In this document: positions 33,253 through 42,717 of the stretch, in pieces | Layout: every line of letters starts with the position of its first letter | Numbering within the stretch: position 1 is the stretch's first letter | Origin: CBDVBZ01 sp965372355 | Lineage (GTDB): Bacteria > Krumholzibacteriota > Krumholzibacteriia > WVZY01 | Direction of reading: 5' to 3' | Assembly (NCBI GenBank): GCA_965372355.1 | Contig: CBDVBZ010000010.1 | Coordinates: forward strand, 1 to 43,486 | DNA length: 43,486 nucleotides | Position numbers and translations under genes: made by a program | The notes under the pieces: model-generated | Seen by the model: only the letters and a program-made list of their open reading frames with translations | The model's database searches: none | What the model was told of the DNA's origin: nothing

Positions 33253-34752
33253 CTACGCTGTGGTCTGTTCTGTGATTTCCTGGTTTTTGTGCTCGGAGCC
33301 GTCGTAGCTGAACAGAGTCGGGGTCTCGCCGATGATAGTCTGGATGTGGATGGGTCGGGACCAGATGCTGAACACGCGTTCGAGCGTCGCCTGGGCATAG
33401 TCGATCCTCAAATCGATGCCGCAGTGCCCGTGCTTGAGGTAGAGCTCACCCCGGTTCTCGTAGTTGCCATCGACGACGGTTATGTGCGGTTGGCCCATGT
33501 TGGTGAGTGAAGAAAGCAGCTTTTCCTTGATCTGCGCTATGCTGCGATCGTCGATCTCGTACAGTCCCGTTTCTTCGTTGAGCTTGTATGTGAACAGCTT
33601 TTGCTCCCGGCAGAAGTCTTCGGTCAAGAAATCGTCGATGAAGTTCATATCGTTGTAAATCGATCGCACCTCAAAGATCTTCTTGAGACCCTGGCCGAGG
33701 TCGAGGTCCCAGTTTTGTCTAGCCTGAAGATCGTCACACTCGTCGAACTCCTTGCCGAACCTCCCCGTATTCCATCGGTACTCGATGTCCTTGTAGAGTT
33801 CGTAGCCAAGTTTGTAGGGGTTGAGGCTGCCGGGCTGCCCCCCGAGGGTGCCGGACTGATGATCCGCATAGTCGATCAGCTCGGAATCTTCGAGGCACTT
33901 CTCGGTCATGATCTTCGTATGCCAGTACGTCGCCCATCCTTCGTTCATGATCTTGGTTTGCGCCTGGGGGGCGAAGTAGTAGCTCTCCTCCCGAACGATC
34001 GAGAGAATGTCACGTTGCCAGTTTGGGATCGGTGCGTGCTGCAGCAAGAACATCAACACGTCCTTCTCCGGCTGCGACGGAAACCTCGCATCGCGCTTCC
34101 GCGCCTTCTCCGCCCTCTCCTCGCGTTTCTGCTTCAGATAGTCGGGCGGGTTGATATACGGATCCATATAGCTCTTGCTCCTGAGCTTGGCAACGGGGGC
34201 TTGCTCGGCGTCGTCTGCGGGTTCCGAGACACCGCCGGGTCCGGTCTCGACAAACGCCGAATCGGAGTCGATCAGATGCTCGATCGAGAAACACATATCG
34301 AGAAAGTTCTCCACGGCCTCGACGCCATGGCGCGCAGCGTAGTCCCGGATCCGCATCCCGTGATTGGCCATCTCGTCCATCATCTTCCGATTGGTCACCC
34401 GGAAGTACGCGTTGTTCTTGAAGAAATCGCAGTGGGCATAGACGTGCGCTGCAACCATCTTTTGGTCGACCATCTTGTTGTTATCAAGAAGGTATGCGTA
34501 GCAGGGGTTGTTGTTTATCACCATCTCGTAGATCTTGTGCAATCCGTAGCTATAGCTTTTTTCCATGTACTGGTACTGCATACCAAAGCGCCAATGCGGA
34601 TAGCGAACGGGGAAGCCGCCAAAGCTGGCCACCTCGTTCATCTGGTTGAAATCGACCATTTCGAAGACAACGGGAAAGAAATCGAGACCGTAGCTTCTCG
34701 CGTACCCCTCGATTTTCTTTATCCAATTCTCGAGTTCAGCCAGATCGATCAT
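33253..34752 (-). CDS. SpoVR-family protein
   Basis: The 499-aa protein matches SpoVR/YcgB over its full length. Recognisable are DFFPVVFEMVDFNQMNEVAS near the start, FRVTNRKMMDEMANHG, and MNEGWATYWHTKIM in the middle, with HxxE-like residues conserved in the family. It has no known enzymatic activity. It is the third gene of a prkA-DUF444-spoVR operon; its ATG overlaps the DUF444 stop (ATGA at 34749-34752). In enterics the counterparts are stress and starvation genes. Nothing suggests sporulation here. Confidence 0.95.
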   Translation of the reverse strand: MIDLAELENWIKKIEGYARSYGLDFFPVVFEMVDFNQMNEVASFGGFPVRYPHWRFGMQYQYMEKSYSYGLHKIYEMVINNNPCYAYLLDNNKMVDQKMVAAHVYAHCDFFKNNAYFRVTNRKMMDEMANHGMRIRDYAARHGVEAVENFLDMCFSIEHLIDSDSAFVETGPGGVSEPADDAEQAPVAKLRSKSYMDPYINPPDYLKQKREERAEKARKRDARFPSQPEKDVLMFLLQHAPIPNWQRDILSIVREESYYFAPQAQTKIMNEGWATYWHTKIMTEKCLEDSELIDYADHQSGTLGGQPGSLNPYKLGYELYKDIEYRWNTGRFGKEFDECDDLQARQNWDLDLGQGLKKIFEVRSIYNDMNFIDDFLTEDFCREQKLFTYKLNEETGLYEIDDRSIAQIKEKLLSSLTNMGQPHITVVDGNYENRGELYLKHGHCGIDLRIDYAQATLERVFSIWSRPIHIQTIIGETPTLFSYDGSEHKNQEITEQTTA

Positions 34753-35855
34753 TTTCCCTTCCCCAGAAATTCTTTTATTGATTTGTATATTTCATCCCGA
34801 TTGTTGATCTCAGAAAATACGACGTTGTCGTCGTCCGGAAACGCCTTCGAGAGGTCGTTTATAAACGCCCCGCTCCCGTACGGGCTTGCCACTTGTCCAT
34901 AACAGAACAGGTTGACGCTCGGCAGCATGTGCTCACGCAGAATGTCGAGGCACTTCTCCGTGTCTCCACCGCCCCAGTTGTCACCATCTGAGAAGTGGAA
35001 CACGTAGATATTCCAGTCACTCGGCGGGAGATCCTCCTGGATGGTCTTGGCACACAGCTCGTACGCGGATGAGATCCGCGTCCCGCCGCTTTCCCGGGTG
35101 TGGAAGAATGTCTCCTCGTCCACCTCTTTCGCCGCGGCGTCGTGGATGATGTACCGTGTCTTCAACCCCTTGTACTGCCGCTGCAGCCATGTGTCGATCC
35201 AAAAGCACTCGATCCGTACAACTTCCTTCTGCTCGTCGCCCATCGATCCCGACACATCCATCAGATAGATTATAACGGCGCTCGTCTCCGGGATCTTCGC
35301 CATCCGGAACGATCTGTAACGCCTGTCCTCTTTGACGGGAATGACAACGGGGTTGTCGGGATCATAGTTGCCCGAAGCAATCTGGCGTTTGAGCGCTGCG
35401 CGGAACGTTCGCTTGAAGTGCCGCAACGATTCCGGACCGGTGCGGCTGATCGACGAGTAGCGTTCCTTATCCGTCACAATCGAGCTCTTGCTCTTGGGCT
35501 CGATCTTCGGCAGCTCGAGCTCCTCACCCATGATGTCCGCGAGCTCTTCCAGCGTGACATCAACCTCGAGGATATGGCGTCCGGGAGCCTCTCCCGCTCC
35601 ACCAGCGCCTTTCTCACCTTCGCCGGCTCCGATGGGCGTACCTACTTCGCCCTCACCCTGCCCAACACCACCGAGCTTTCGCGTCTCGTGACGGAAGTTT
35701 GGAATCTCGATCTGTCGAATGGGAACACTGACGAGGTCTTTGCCCTTTTTCCCAATCAGTTCACCCGTGGACATGAACTTCTTGAGTTCTTTTTTGACAA
35801 CGCCTCGGACAATCTGGCGAAATCTGTGCAGGTCCTGTTCTATTCGCTGCACCAT
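34749..35855 (-). CDS. DUF444 protein with von Willebrand A-type domain (YeaH-like)
   Basis: The 368-aa protein has a Gly/Glu-rich linker (~62-92), then a vWA-like domain whose metal site is Asp200-x-Ser202-x-Ser204 in YLMDVSGSM. YVFHFSDGDNWGGGD follows. DUF444 proteins work with the PrkA kinase; co-occurrence is almost obligate. AAGGAG lies seven bases before the start, which is 21 bp after the prkA stop. The metal-dependent binding partner is unknown. Confidence 0.95.
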   Translation of the reverse strand: MVQRIEQDLHRFRQIVRGVVKKELKKFMSTGELIGKKGKDLVSVPIRQIEIPNFRHETRKLGGVGQGEGEVGTPIGAGEGEKGAGGAGEAPGRHILEVDVTLEELADIMGEELELPKIEPKSKSSIVTDKERYSSISRTGPESLRHFKRTFRAALKRQIASGNYDPDNPVVIPVKEDRRYRSFRMAKIPETSAVIIYLMDVSGSMGDEQKEVVRIECFWIDTWLQRQYKGLKTRYIIHDAAAKEVDEETFFHTRESGGTRISSAYELCAKTIQEDLPPSDWNIYVFHFSDGDNWGGGDTEKCLDILREHMLPSVNLFCYGQVASPYGSGAFINDLSKAFPDDDNVVFSEINNRDEIYKSIKEFLGKGK

Positions 35856-35876
35856 GGATGTAACTCCTTAGGGGCT

Positions 35877-37928
35877 CTACGACTGCTTCGTGTCCCCGCG
35901 GGCGAAGATACTGGCGACGAAATTCAGAACGTCTGTTGCGCAGATATCACAGTAGCCCTGATTTCGGATCAGGCGCTGTTTTACGACATCGATCTTCTCC
36001 TGCGTCTCCTTATCGATAACACTCGACACCAGGTTGGTCAGCTTGATCGAGTCCTTCTGGTCCTCGAACAGCTTCAACTCGAGCGCTTTCTGAAGCCGCG
36101 AGTTCGTTCGGTAGTCGAACGTTTTGCCCTCGACCGCAAGCGCGCCGATATAGTTCATGATCTCTCGCCTAAAGTCGTCCTTGCGATTCTCGGGAATGCC
36201 GATCTTCTCCTCGATCGACCGCATCATTCTCTCATCGGGCTCCTCGTCTTCGCCCGTGTACTTGTTCTTGACCTTTTCCTTCTGCGTATACGCCTTGATG
36301 TTGTCGACGTAGTTGGCGCACACCTTTTTGATCGCCTCTTCGTCGGCGGATATCGCCCGCTGGACCTCGTTTTTGACCACGTCTTCGTATTCGTCCTTGA
36401 CGTAACTCAGAAGTTCGCGATAGCGCGTTCGCAAATCCTCAGATGTAATCAGCGAATGATGCTTCAACCCGGACTCGAGCTCGTGCAGAACCATAAACGG
36501 GTTGATGCAGCCCTCCGCCTCCTCATCGACCAGCGCATTGGATATCTTGTCCTGGATGTAGCGCGGTGAAATACCCTCCATGCCCTCACGTTCGGACTCG
36601 TTGCGGAGTTCCTTGATATTGTCCTCGGTAAAACCAGGGAGGCTCTGACCGTTGTATAGCTTCATCTTCTGGACGATGTTCAACGACGCCTTCTTTGGCT
36701 CTTCGAGACGGGTGAGTACCGCCCACATCCCCGCCATTTCCAGCGTGTGCGGTGCGATGTGTTTGCCTCTGATCCGCGAGGAATTGAAGTCACGGTCGTA
36801 AATCCTGACCTCGTCCCGCAGGCGCGTGTTGTACGGAATGTCAATCTTGACCGTACGATCACGCAGCGCCTCCATAAACTCATTGTTCTGGAGTTTGCGG
36901 TATTCGGGCTCGTTTGTGTGACCGATGATGACTTCGTCGATGTCCGTCTGCGAGAACTTCTTCGGTTTGATCTTGTGCTCTTGTGAAGCCCCGAGCAGAT
37001 CGTAGAGAAACGCCACATCGAGCTTGAGCACCTCGATAAACTCGATCATGCCGCGGTTCGCAATGTTGAACTCGCCGTCGAAGTTGAACGCACGCGGGTC
37101 CGAATCGCTGCCGTACTCGGCGATCTTTCGATAGTTGATATCGCCCGTCAGCTCCGTCGAGTCCTGGTTCTTCTCGTCCTTTGGCTGAAAGGTCCCGATC
37201 CCGAGCCGATCCTTTTCAGACATGACAAACCGCCTGACCTGGACGTGGTCGATTACCTTTGCCCACTCGCCGTTGTAGCGCTCCATCAACTCGGAGAACT
37301 GGTACCGGCAAGAAGGACAAAGCTCTCCCTCGATTACGACGAGACGCTCCGGTTCGGCGACGCTCTTGTTCAACTTTGCCTCGACATCCGTCCGGAACTC
37401 CTCGGGAATGAGGTGGAGCGGCTCTTCGTGCATCGGACAATCGACATACTTCTCGGCGTCCGACTTCTCGTCCAGCCAGCCAAACGTGAACAATGCCCCC
37501 TCGGGACTTTTCGAGTAGCCCTCGAGACCCTTCTTGAGGAGTCGAACGATGGTGCTCTTCGCGCTGCCCACAGGCCCGTGTAGCAACAGGATTCGCTTTT
37601 CGGTGCCGTAACGCTGTGCGGCCGACTTGAAGATGCTGACCATCTTCATCAGCGGGTTTTCCAACCCGTATACTGCATCCACACCGCCCGATTCGATGTC
37701 ATCGAAAAACTTGTACTTCAAAATCTTCTTCTTGTATTCGGTATACTCTTCGACGCCGTGCGTTACGATCATGTCATACATTCTCTGAAATGCCGTTCGA
37801 GCAACCGTCGGCTGGGTGATAACAAGGTTCAGGTACTCTTCGAAACTCCCTTTCCAGTTGAGTTCCTGAAACTCCTGTATATCCTGTTTGCTTTCGATGA
37901 GACCGATAATGTCTTTGGCCTCGAACAT
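35877..37928 (-). CDS. prkA: PrkA-type serine protein kinase (YeaG-like)
   Basis: The 683-aa protein has an AAA-like N-terminal domain with Walker A GPVGSAKST (118-126). A probable zinc site follows, with Cys164, His167, Cys204 and Cys207 (DCPMHEE and LCPSC). The C-terminal half is the PrkA kinase-like region. It is a cytosolic kinase or AAA protein of the nutrient-stress response. A strong GAGGAGG Shine-Dalgarno precedes the ATG. It leads the prkA-DUF444-spoVR operon, with a possible sigma-54 promoter ~140 bp upstream. Confidence 0.95.
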   Translation of the reverse strand: MFEAKDIIGLIESKQDIQEFQELNWKGSFEEYLNLVITQPTVARTAFQRMYDMIVTHGVEEYTEYKKKILKYKFFDDIESGGVDAVYGLENPLMKMVSIFKSAAQRYGTEKRILLLHGPVGSAKSTIVRLLKKGLEGYSKSPEGALFTFGWLDEKSDAEKYVDCPMHEEPLHLIPEEFRTDVEAKLNKSVAEPERLVVIEGELCPSCRYQFSELMERYNGEWAKVIDHVQVRRFVMSEKDRLGIGTFQPKDEKNQDSTELTGDINYRKIAEYGSDSDPRAFNFDGEFNIANRGMIEFIEVLKLDVAFLYDLLGASQEHKIKPKKFSQTDIDEVIIGHTNEPEYRKLQNNEFMEALRDRTVKIDIPYNTRLRDEVRIYDRDFNSSRIRGKHIAPHTLEMAGMWAVLTRLEEPKKASLNIVQKMKLYNGQSLPGFTEDNIKELRNESEREGMEGISPRYIQDKISNALVDEEAEGCINPFMVLHELESGLKHHSLITSEDLRTRYRELLSYVKDEYEDVVKNEVQRAISADEEAIKKVCANYVDNIKAYTQKEKVKNKYTGEDEEPDERMMRSIEEKIGIPENRKDDFRREIMNYIGALAVEGKTFDYRTNSRLQKALELKLFEDQKDSIKLTNLVSSVIDKETQEKIDVVKQRLIRNQGYCDICATDVLNFVASIFARGDTKQS

Positions 37929-38063
37929 GGTTCCTCCTCATCAGTGGACTAAGGTCGAAACGATCCTCTTCCTGTCAGAAATATAAAGCCTCAGACGTGG
38001 GGCCGCCACCCCGTCGCGAGTATCTCGGATAGCGTCATCCGTCTCGTCCCGATGGTCAACCAC

Positions 38064-38080
38064 GCAAAAAACATACCAAG
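38064..38080 (-). promoter_or_regulatory. Candidate sigma-54 (-24/-12) promoter of the prkA operon
   Basis: The minus strand reads TTGG-TATGTTTTTT-GC, that is GG, exactly 10 bases, then GC, with TTGC intact at -12. The -24 element is TGGTAT instead of TGGCAC. Enteric homologues of this operon are under NtrC/sigma-54 control. The leader to the prkA ATG would be ~125 nt; I see no second promoter. Confidence 0.5.
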
Positions 38081-38262
38081 TCCGGATCGTGCCCAGTGCC
38101 CTTAACTCGTGTAGTTTCACCATATAACCCGTCCAGCGTCAACAACAATCCCGACATTGCTACCGACGCCGCAGCGCCCGCCATCGGGGTCTGGAGATTC
38201 GACAGCGAAGCCGTGGGTCAACGGCGTGAAATAAGCTATTCCAGCAGGAAAACCGGTTTTGT

Positions 38263-38268
38263 TATACT
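38263..38268 (+). promoter_or_regulatory. -10 box for the HIT gene
   Basis: TATACT lies 169 bp before the HIT start, with a weak TTCCAG 18 bp upstream. The resulting leader contains a very GC-rich stretch (38310-38395) able to fold, for example GGGCCCGCCCC (38333-38343) against GGGGCGGCCC (38384-38393, one bulge). With the prkA site above, this is all I see in the 508-bp gap 37929-38436. Confidence 0.4.
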
Positions 38269-38436
38269 TCGCAGGACTCTACATGGACGATCGTGGATGC
38301 GCGGTCCCGCGGGCGTGCTCCCTGGCATGTGCGGGCCCGCCCCGAATGGCGCACCCGTAACCGGGGCGTCGTACCGGCGGGCCGGGGCGGCCCGGAAACC
38401 ACAGATTATGACGAGAAAAACGAAGGGGGACGCACC

Positions 38437-38781
38437 ATGGCAGACTGCATTTTCTGCAAGATAGCCGGCGGCGACATACAGGCGCAGCTTGTGTTCGAGA
38501 GCGATGAACTCCTTGCGTTCGAAGATATTAACCCGGTTGCACCGGTTCACATCCTCATCGTTCCCAGAAAACACATCGAGACCATCAATGACCTCACCTC
38601 GGCGGATTCAGAACTTCTGGGAAACATGTTTCTGTGCGCAAAGAATCTTGCCAGCGAAAGGGGTATTTCGAAGTCGGGTTACCGGGCGGTGATGAACTGT
38701 ATGTCAGGAGCCGGTCAGTCGGTGTTTCATATCCACCTGCATCTGCTCGGGGGGCGGGTCTTCCAGTGGCCTCCAGGCTAG
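38437..38781 (+). CDS. HIT-family nucleotide hydrolase/transferase (HinT-like)
   Basis: The 114-aa protein has the HIT signature HIHLHLLGG with His98, His100 (catalytic by position) and His102. Cys4 and Cys7 (CIFCKI) are the usual zinc pair. It would act as a purine-nucleotide phosphoramidate hydrolase. The ATG at 38437 has GAAGGGGGA upstream and matches the family start; an upstream in-frame ATG at 38293 lies in GC-rich leader. Its end is only seven bases from the stop of the convergent gene. Confidence 0.95.
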   Translation: MADCIFCKIAGGDIQAQLVFESDELLAFEDINPVAPVHILIVPRKHIETINDLTSADSELLGNMFLCAKNLASERGISKSGYRAVMNCMSGAGQSVFHIHLHLLGGRVFQWPPG

Positions 38782-38788
38782 ACCACGT

Positions 38789-39157
38789 CTATTCAAAGTA
38801 CTTATCTTCAATTACTTGCCGCAGATCGAGGTCCAGATCGAAATCCTCGAGACGATCGCTGTCCTGTTTCGCCAGTGTGCCCACTTCGATCAACTGGTAG
38901 ACGGCTATCCCCACGTCGAGGGCGCTTTGAATCCCCCAGTTCTCGAGCACATCGGCAGCAAGAAACCCAAAACGCTCCCGTGAATACAGGCACAACCCGT
39001 CGAACAGCTCTCGCGCCGAGACGTGGCGAACTTTCCCGATATCGTTGTGCGTGTAGTCGAGCGCGGCCAGCACGAACGGATACGCCTCGGGCTCGAACCG
39101 GTCGTCCGCCGCCCGTATCTTTCTGATGGCTTCCCAGAAATCGATCTCTTGAGTCAT
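38789..39157 (-). CDS. Minf_1886-type conserved protein
   Basis: The 122-aa acidic protein begins FWEAIRKIRAADDRFEPEAY and contains FVLAALDYT, RHVSARELFDGL and FGFLAADVLENWGI. These match the Minf_1886 family of uncharacterised small proteins. The ATG overlaps the bshA stop by ATGA, so it is translated with the bacillithiol genes. No cofactor motif is visible; its role there is unknown. Confidence 0.8.
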   Translation of the reverse strand: MTQEIDFWEAIRKIRAADDRFEPEAYPFVLAALDYTHNDIGKVRHVSARELFDGLCLYSRERFGFLAADVLENWGIQSALDVGIAVYQLIEVGTLAKQDSDRLEDFDLDLDLRQVIEDKYFE

Positions 39158-40293
39158 TTCTGGCCCTCGTTGAGCAGGCTTTCGTAATAGCTCTCGTACT
39201 CGTCTACGATCTTGTCTCTGCCAAAATCCCTCTTGGCACTTTCCCGCGCTTTGAAGCCCACACGGCTCCGGAGTTCGTCGTCCTCGAGAAGATTGACCAC
39301 GATCTCGCTCATTCCCTCGACGTCGTGCGGGTCCCGGAGGTATCCGGTCTCGCCCTCCTGAATCACCTCGTGCAGCCCGCCGATGTTGGACGTCACGGGC
39401 GGCACCCCGCTGCTCATCGCCTCCAGCGCGGACAGACCGAAGCTCTCGTGCTCGCTCGGCAGGAGAAATACGTCCCCAGCGGGAAGTACGTCAGCAACCG
39501 ACTCACGATCACCGAGAAAAATTACCATCTCATCCAACCCCCGCTCCTCGACCATTCGCTTGACCGCCTCCGCCTCGGGCCCGTCGCCGATTAGCAGCAG
39601 CTTGCTCTTGCAGGTCTGACTCACGCGCTCGAACACCTCGACAACGGTTGGGATGTTCTTGACCTTTCTAAAATTCGAGACGTGCACGATCAGCTTCTCG
39701 TCCGGCTCCGCGAAGCGACGCCGCACGCTCTCGTTGCGCGTCGGCCGAAATTCGTTGCAGTCGACAAAATTGTGAATCACCGCAATCGACTTGCTTATCT
39801 TGAACGCATTTACGGTGTCCTTACGGAGAAAATCCGACACCGCTGTGATCCCGTCGCTGACCGAGATGCTAAAACGCGTGATCTCGTAGAGCGACGGCAT
39901 CAACCCGACCAGCGTAATATCGGTACCGTGAAGCGTCGTAATCGTGCGCAGATCCTGGTCGATCGTCTTCAACATCTCCTTCGCCAGAAATGCGCTCGTC
40001 GCATATGGAATCGCGTAGTGGGAATGGACGATATCGAGCTTGTACTGGACCGCCACTTCCCGGATTTTGACCGCAAGGCTCAGCGAATACGGCGTGAATT
40101 CCTGGAAGAGCGGGTAATCGCCCGGCGCGACTTTGTGAAAGTAGAGATTCTCGTCGAAGTGATGGAGACGTGCCGGAAGCCCGTGTGTGATGAAATGGAC
40201 CTTGTGGCCCCGCTGGGCCAGGGACTTGCCCAACTCGGCGGCGACCACCCCACTGCCTCCCGGCGTGGGGTAACAAACGATGCCAATGTTCAT
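39154..40293 (-). CDS. bshA: Bacillithiol synthase step 1: N-acetylglucosaminyl L-malate synthase
   Basis: The 379-aa GT4 enzyme joins GlcNAc from UDP-GlcNAc to L-malate. It has the BshA-type N-terminus CYPTPGGSGVVAAELGKSL, HSHYAIPYATSAFLAK, and the donor site SEHESFGLSALEAMSSG (E-x7-E). The start at 40291-40293 was chosen because homology begins at MNIGIVCYP and GAGG lies nine bases upstream. It follows bshB1 by 36 bp. Order is bshC-bshB1-bshA, so the complete core pathway is here. Confidence 0.95.
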   Translation of the reverse strand: MNIGIVCYPTPGGSGVVAAELGKSLAQRGHKVHFITHGLPARLHHFDENLYFHKVAPGDYPLFQEFTPYSLSLAVKIREVAVQYKLDIVHSHYAIPYATSAFLAKEMLKTIDQDLRTITTLHGTDITLVGLMPSLYEITRFSISVSDGITAVSDFLRKDTVNAFKISKSIAVIHNFVDCNEFRPTRNESVRRRFAEPDEKLIVHVSNFRKVKNIPTVVEVFERVSQTCKSKLLLIGDGPEAEAVKRMVEERGLDEMVIFLGDRESVADVLPAGDVFLLPSEHESFGLSALEAMSSGVPPVTSNIGGLHEVIQEGETGYLRDPHDVEGMSEIVVNLLEDDELRSRVGFKARESAKRDFGRDKIVDEYESYYESLLNEGQK

Positions 40294-40329
40294 CTGCTTC
40301 ATCCTCGAGCTGTCACTCACGACACCTGG

Positions 40330-41028
40330 CTACGTTCTGAAGATCGAGAGATCGCTCAGCGCAATCGGTTTCAACAATCGAAATCCCTCACCGAACTCGA
40401 TACCAATCTTCTGGCCGTACATTCGATCGCGCCCCTCGATTGCGGGCAGAAACTCGGGGGCGTTCAAAGGTGTCGGTTGCTTACCCGCACCGGGCAAGAA
40501 CTGGGATTCGTGGGCTGCGATAGCCAGCATCTTCTTTCTCTGAGCCGATGTGATATCCATGATCAGGTGAGGTTTTACCTCGACACGTCCCCCATAGACC
40601 ATGACCGTCCGCACCGGCCATGACTCCTCATCGGTTTTGTAGCCACGGACACCCGCCAGGTAGAGCGCGCGCCTGGCTAGCTCTCCGCCGGAGGCGTGGT
40701 CGGGGTGCGGGTCCTCGCTCGACGGCACCAGCACGACATCCGGTCGTGCGCTCCGTATGGCGCTCACGAGCCGTTTGACTTGTTCCGGGTCCTCGCTCTG
40801 GATCGCAGTATCGGGTAATGACAGGTTCTGCCGCGTGGCCACACCCATGATCTCGGCCGCCCGCGCCGCTTCCCGTTCGCGTTCATCCGGTGTGCCATTG
40901 GTCGATGAGGCGCCGTCGGACAGGTCGACCATGACAACATTGTGTCCGCCGGTGGCGGCGAGGATTACCGTACCGCCACAACCGAGTTCGATGTCATCCG
41001 GATGAATACCTATCGCGAGAACGTTCAT
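40330..41028 (-). CDS. bshB1: Bacillithiol synthase step 2: GlcNAc-malate deacetylase
   Basis: The 232-aa zinc deacetylase removes the acetyl group from GlcNAc-malate. The PIG-L/LmbE fold is clear: AIGIHPDDIELGCGG with His9 and Asp12, and EDPHPDHASGG, which supplies the other zinc ligand (His108 or His111). The final segment DITSAQRKKMLAIAAHESQF is typical of BshB1. The ATG overlaps the bshC stop by ATGA (41025-41028). Confidence 0.96.
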   Translation of the reverse strand: MNVLAIGIHPDDIELGCGGTVILAATGGHNVVMVDLSDGASSTNGTPDEREREAARAAEIMGVATRQNLSLPDTAIQSEDPEQVKRLVSAIRSARPDVVLVPSSEDPHPDHASGGELARRALYLAGVRGYKTDEESWPVRTVMVYGGRVEVKPHLIMDITSAQRKKMLAIAAHESQFLPGAGKQPTPLNAPEFLPAIEGRDRMYGQKIGIEFGEGFRLLKPIALSDLSIFRT

Positions 41029-42659
41029 GACCGATCAGAATATACTACATGATGCGCGCGACCGTCCATGAGTTCATGTACGTGCTTCGACGCGAGGTCG
41101 ATCAAACCAGCGGCGGCGTCATCGGGCGAATAAAGGAACGGAACCATCGACGACAGCCGACGTTCCTGGAGCTTGTCACCCGGACGAATCAACCGGGGGA
41201 GTTCGGAGAGGAACGGCCATTTCTCCAGGGCACCCGCCTTGCCCGTATCGGCAATCGCGCCGGACAACTGCTCGAGACGTGTCGTGAGATCCTTGATCCG
41301 CCCGCGTAGCCTTGTCAGGGGTTTGCCGGACATCTCACCCGCGATTTGCGCGGACAGGCTCTCCAGAGCCTTTTTTGTATCGTCCTCGAACGCCTGCACG
41401 GCCTCCGCCAGATGTTCCGCGGTCTGCGATCGGTACGTCTCCCCCGCAAACCGGGCCGGTTCTAACAACAGCAACCGAGCGTCCTCCTTCGACGAGAGCA
41501 GTTTGGCGAGAGGCGGCGGCGCAAAGGTCGCCGTCATCCTCGGAAACCCCACCGGTGACGCAATGCCAAAGCGCTCGTACACCTTGCCGATCTGTGCGCG
41601 GTACGCAATCTCCGCCGGCCCCAGGATCACCGCAAGCGGCTCGAACGTGTAGTCCTGAACCAGATTCCGCAATACGACACCGGGCGAGCAGGTTTCCACA
41701 CGGTTCTCGACGGCATCGAGCAAGATGGACCGCCGGTCGGGAGTCACACTCCGTCGACGCCCGTTCTCCACGAGAAAGATACCGGAGTCCTGCCCAACCC
41801 TCAGTTGCGAGTGATACCCGGCGGCCTCCAGATCGGCGCCCGCTTCGGCCACCTGTTCTTTTGCGGCTTCCTCGTGCTGGACATACTCGACGAAGAGCGG
41901 CTTCGCGTATCGGCGCACCTCGGACGACCTGCCGTCGACCACCGCGAACCGGCCACCGAGAAGCCTCATGAGAATCGCCGCAGCGATCTCACCGTGGTCC
42001 CTCGCATCGACCAAGGCCCGATCGACGGCCTTGGCGACCGAAGCGCCACCGGGGTGCTCATTGATGAAGTGCCGGACGCTCCTCCAAACTTCTTCATCCC
42101 ACTTCTTGTCGATGTCCCCCGCCGGCATACCGGCGGCATACCCCTCCTGTGCAATCGATGACGTGACGACCGAGAGCTCATGCGTGGTCACGTGGAGGTC
42201 GCGGACCTCTTGGAAGTCCGTGTCATCCGACCCACACCAGTAGAGCGCAACACACGGCTGCCCGAGGGACTTCTCCAGTGCCTCCGCAACAGCGATCGCT
42301 GTTGCGATCTTGTAAACAACGTAGAGCGGTCCCCCCAATGCACCCGGCTGTTGACCCGTTACAACAAAACGTGCGCGCCGGGATCTTGCCTCCGCGAGAC
42401 CGTTCAGAACCGTCTGGCCGGCTCCAAGCCTGGCACTTGCTTCGGAAATCGTATCGATGACTTCGGCCCAGTGATCCAAAGCATCGCCGTGGAGCTTCCG
42501 CAACGGTGCAACACTACCCCCCGACCAGGCGGTAAACTGAGAGTGAAGCGATGGCAGGAATTGTTGAACGTCCGTCGAGGACTCCCCGACGTAGTCGAGG
42601 AACAGGCGGTTCTGATTGAAGAGCTGACTCAGCTCGATTCTTGCGAGTTCGGCTAGCAT
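41025..42659 (-). CDS. bshC: Bacillithiol synthase step 3: cysteine-adding enzyme
   Basis: The 544-aa protein ligates cysteine to GlcN-malate. It matches BshC along its length: VTGQQPGALGGPLYVVYKIATA near residue 100, VALYWCGSDDTDFQEV, AVILGPAEIAYRAQIGKVYERF, and a C-terminal coiled coil (~430-490). Length is usual for the family. It starts 58 bp after the methyltransferase gene and is likely in the same transcript. Confidence 0.96.
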   Translation of the reverse strand: MLAELARIELSQLFNQNRLFLDYVGESSTDVQQFLPSLHSQFTAWSGGSVAPLRKLHGDALDHWAEVIDTISEASARLGAGQTVLNGLAEARSRRARFVVTGQQPGALGGPLYVVYKIATAIAVAEALEKSLGQPCVALYWCGSDDTDFQEVRDLHVTTHELSVVTSSIAQEGYAAGMPAGDIDKKWDEEVWRSVRHFINEHPGGASVAKAVDRALVDARDHGEIAAAILMRLLGGRFAVVDGRSSEVRRYAKPLFVEYVQHEEAAKEQVAEAGADLEAAGYHSQLRVGQDSGIFLVENGRRRSVTPDRRSILLDAVENRVETCSPGVVLRNLVQDYTFEPLAVILGPAEIAYRAQIGKVYERFGIASPVGFPRMTATFAPPPLAKLLSSKEDARLLLLEPARFAGETYRSQTAEHLAEAVQAFEDDTKKALESLSAQIAGEMSGKPLTRLRGRIKDLTTRLEQLSGAIADTGKAGALEKWPFLSELPRLIRPGDKLQERRLSSMVPFLYSPDDAAAGLIDLASKHVHELMDGRAHHVVYSDRS

Positions 42660-42717
42660 TCCGGCGCCCCATCGGTTCTGTCACAGAGAAATCCGCTCGC
42701 GGATCGGCACACACGCA

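Noticed and set aside
33253..34752. SpoVR as a sign of sporulation
   Set aside because: No sporulation genes are present, and SpoVR is widespread in non-sporulating bacteria with prkA and DUF444.
33601..36569. Long plus-strand frames (433 and 489 codons) opposite spoVR, DUF444 and prkA
   Set aside because: They mirror strong conserved genes and have no family likeness; the 489-codon frame runs through three regions of different genes.
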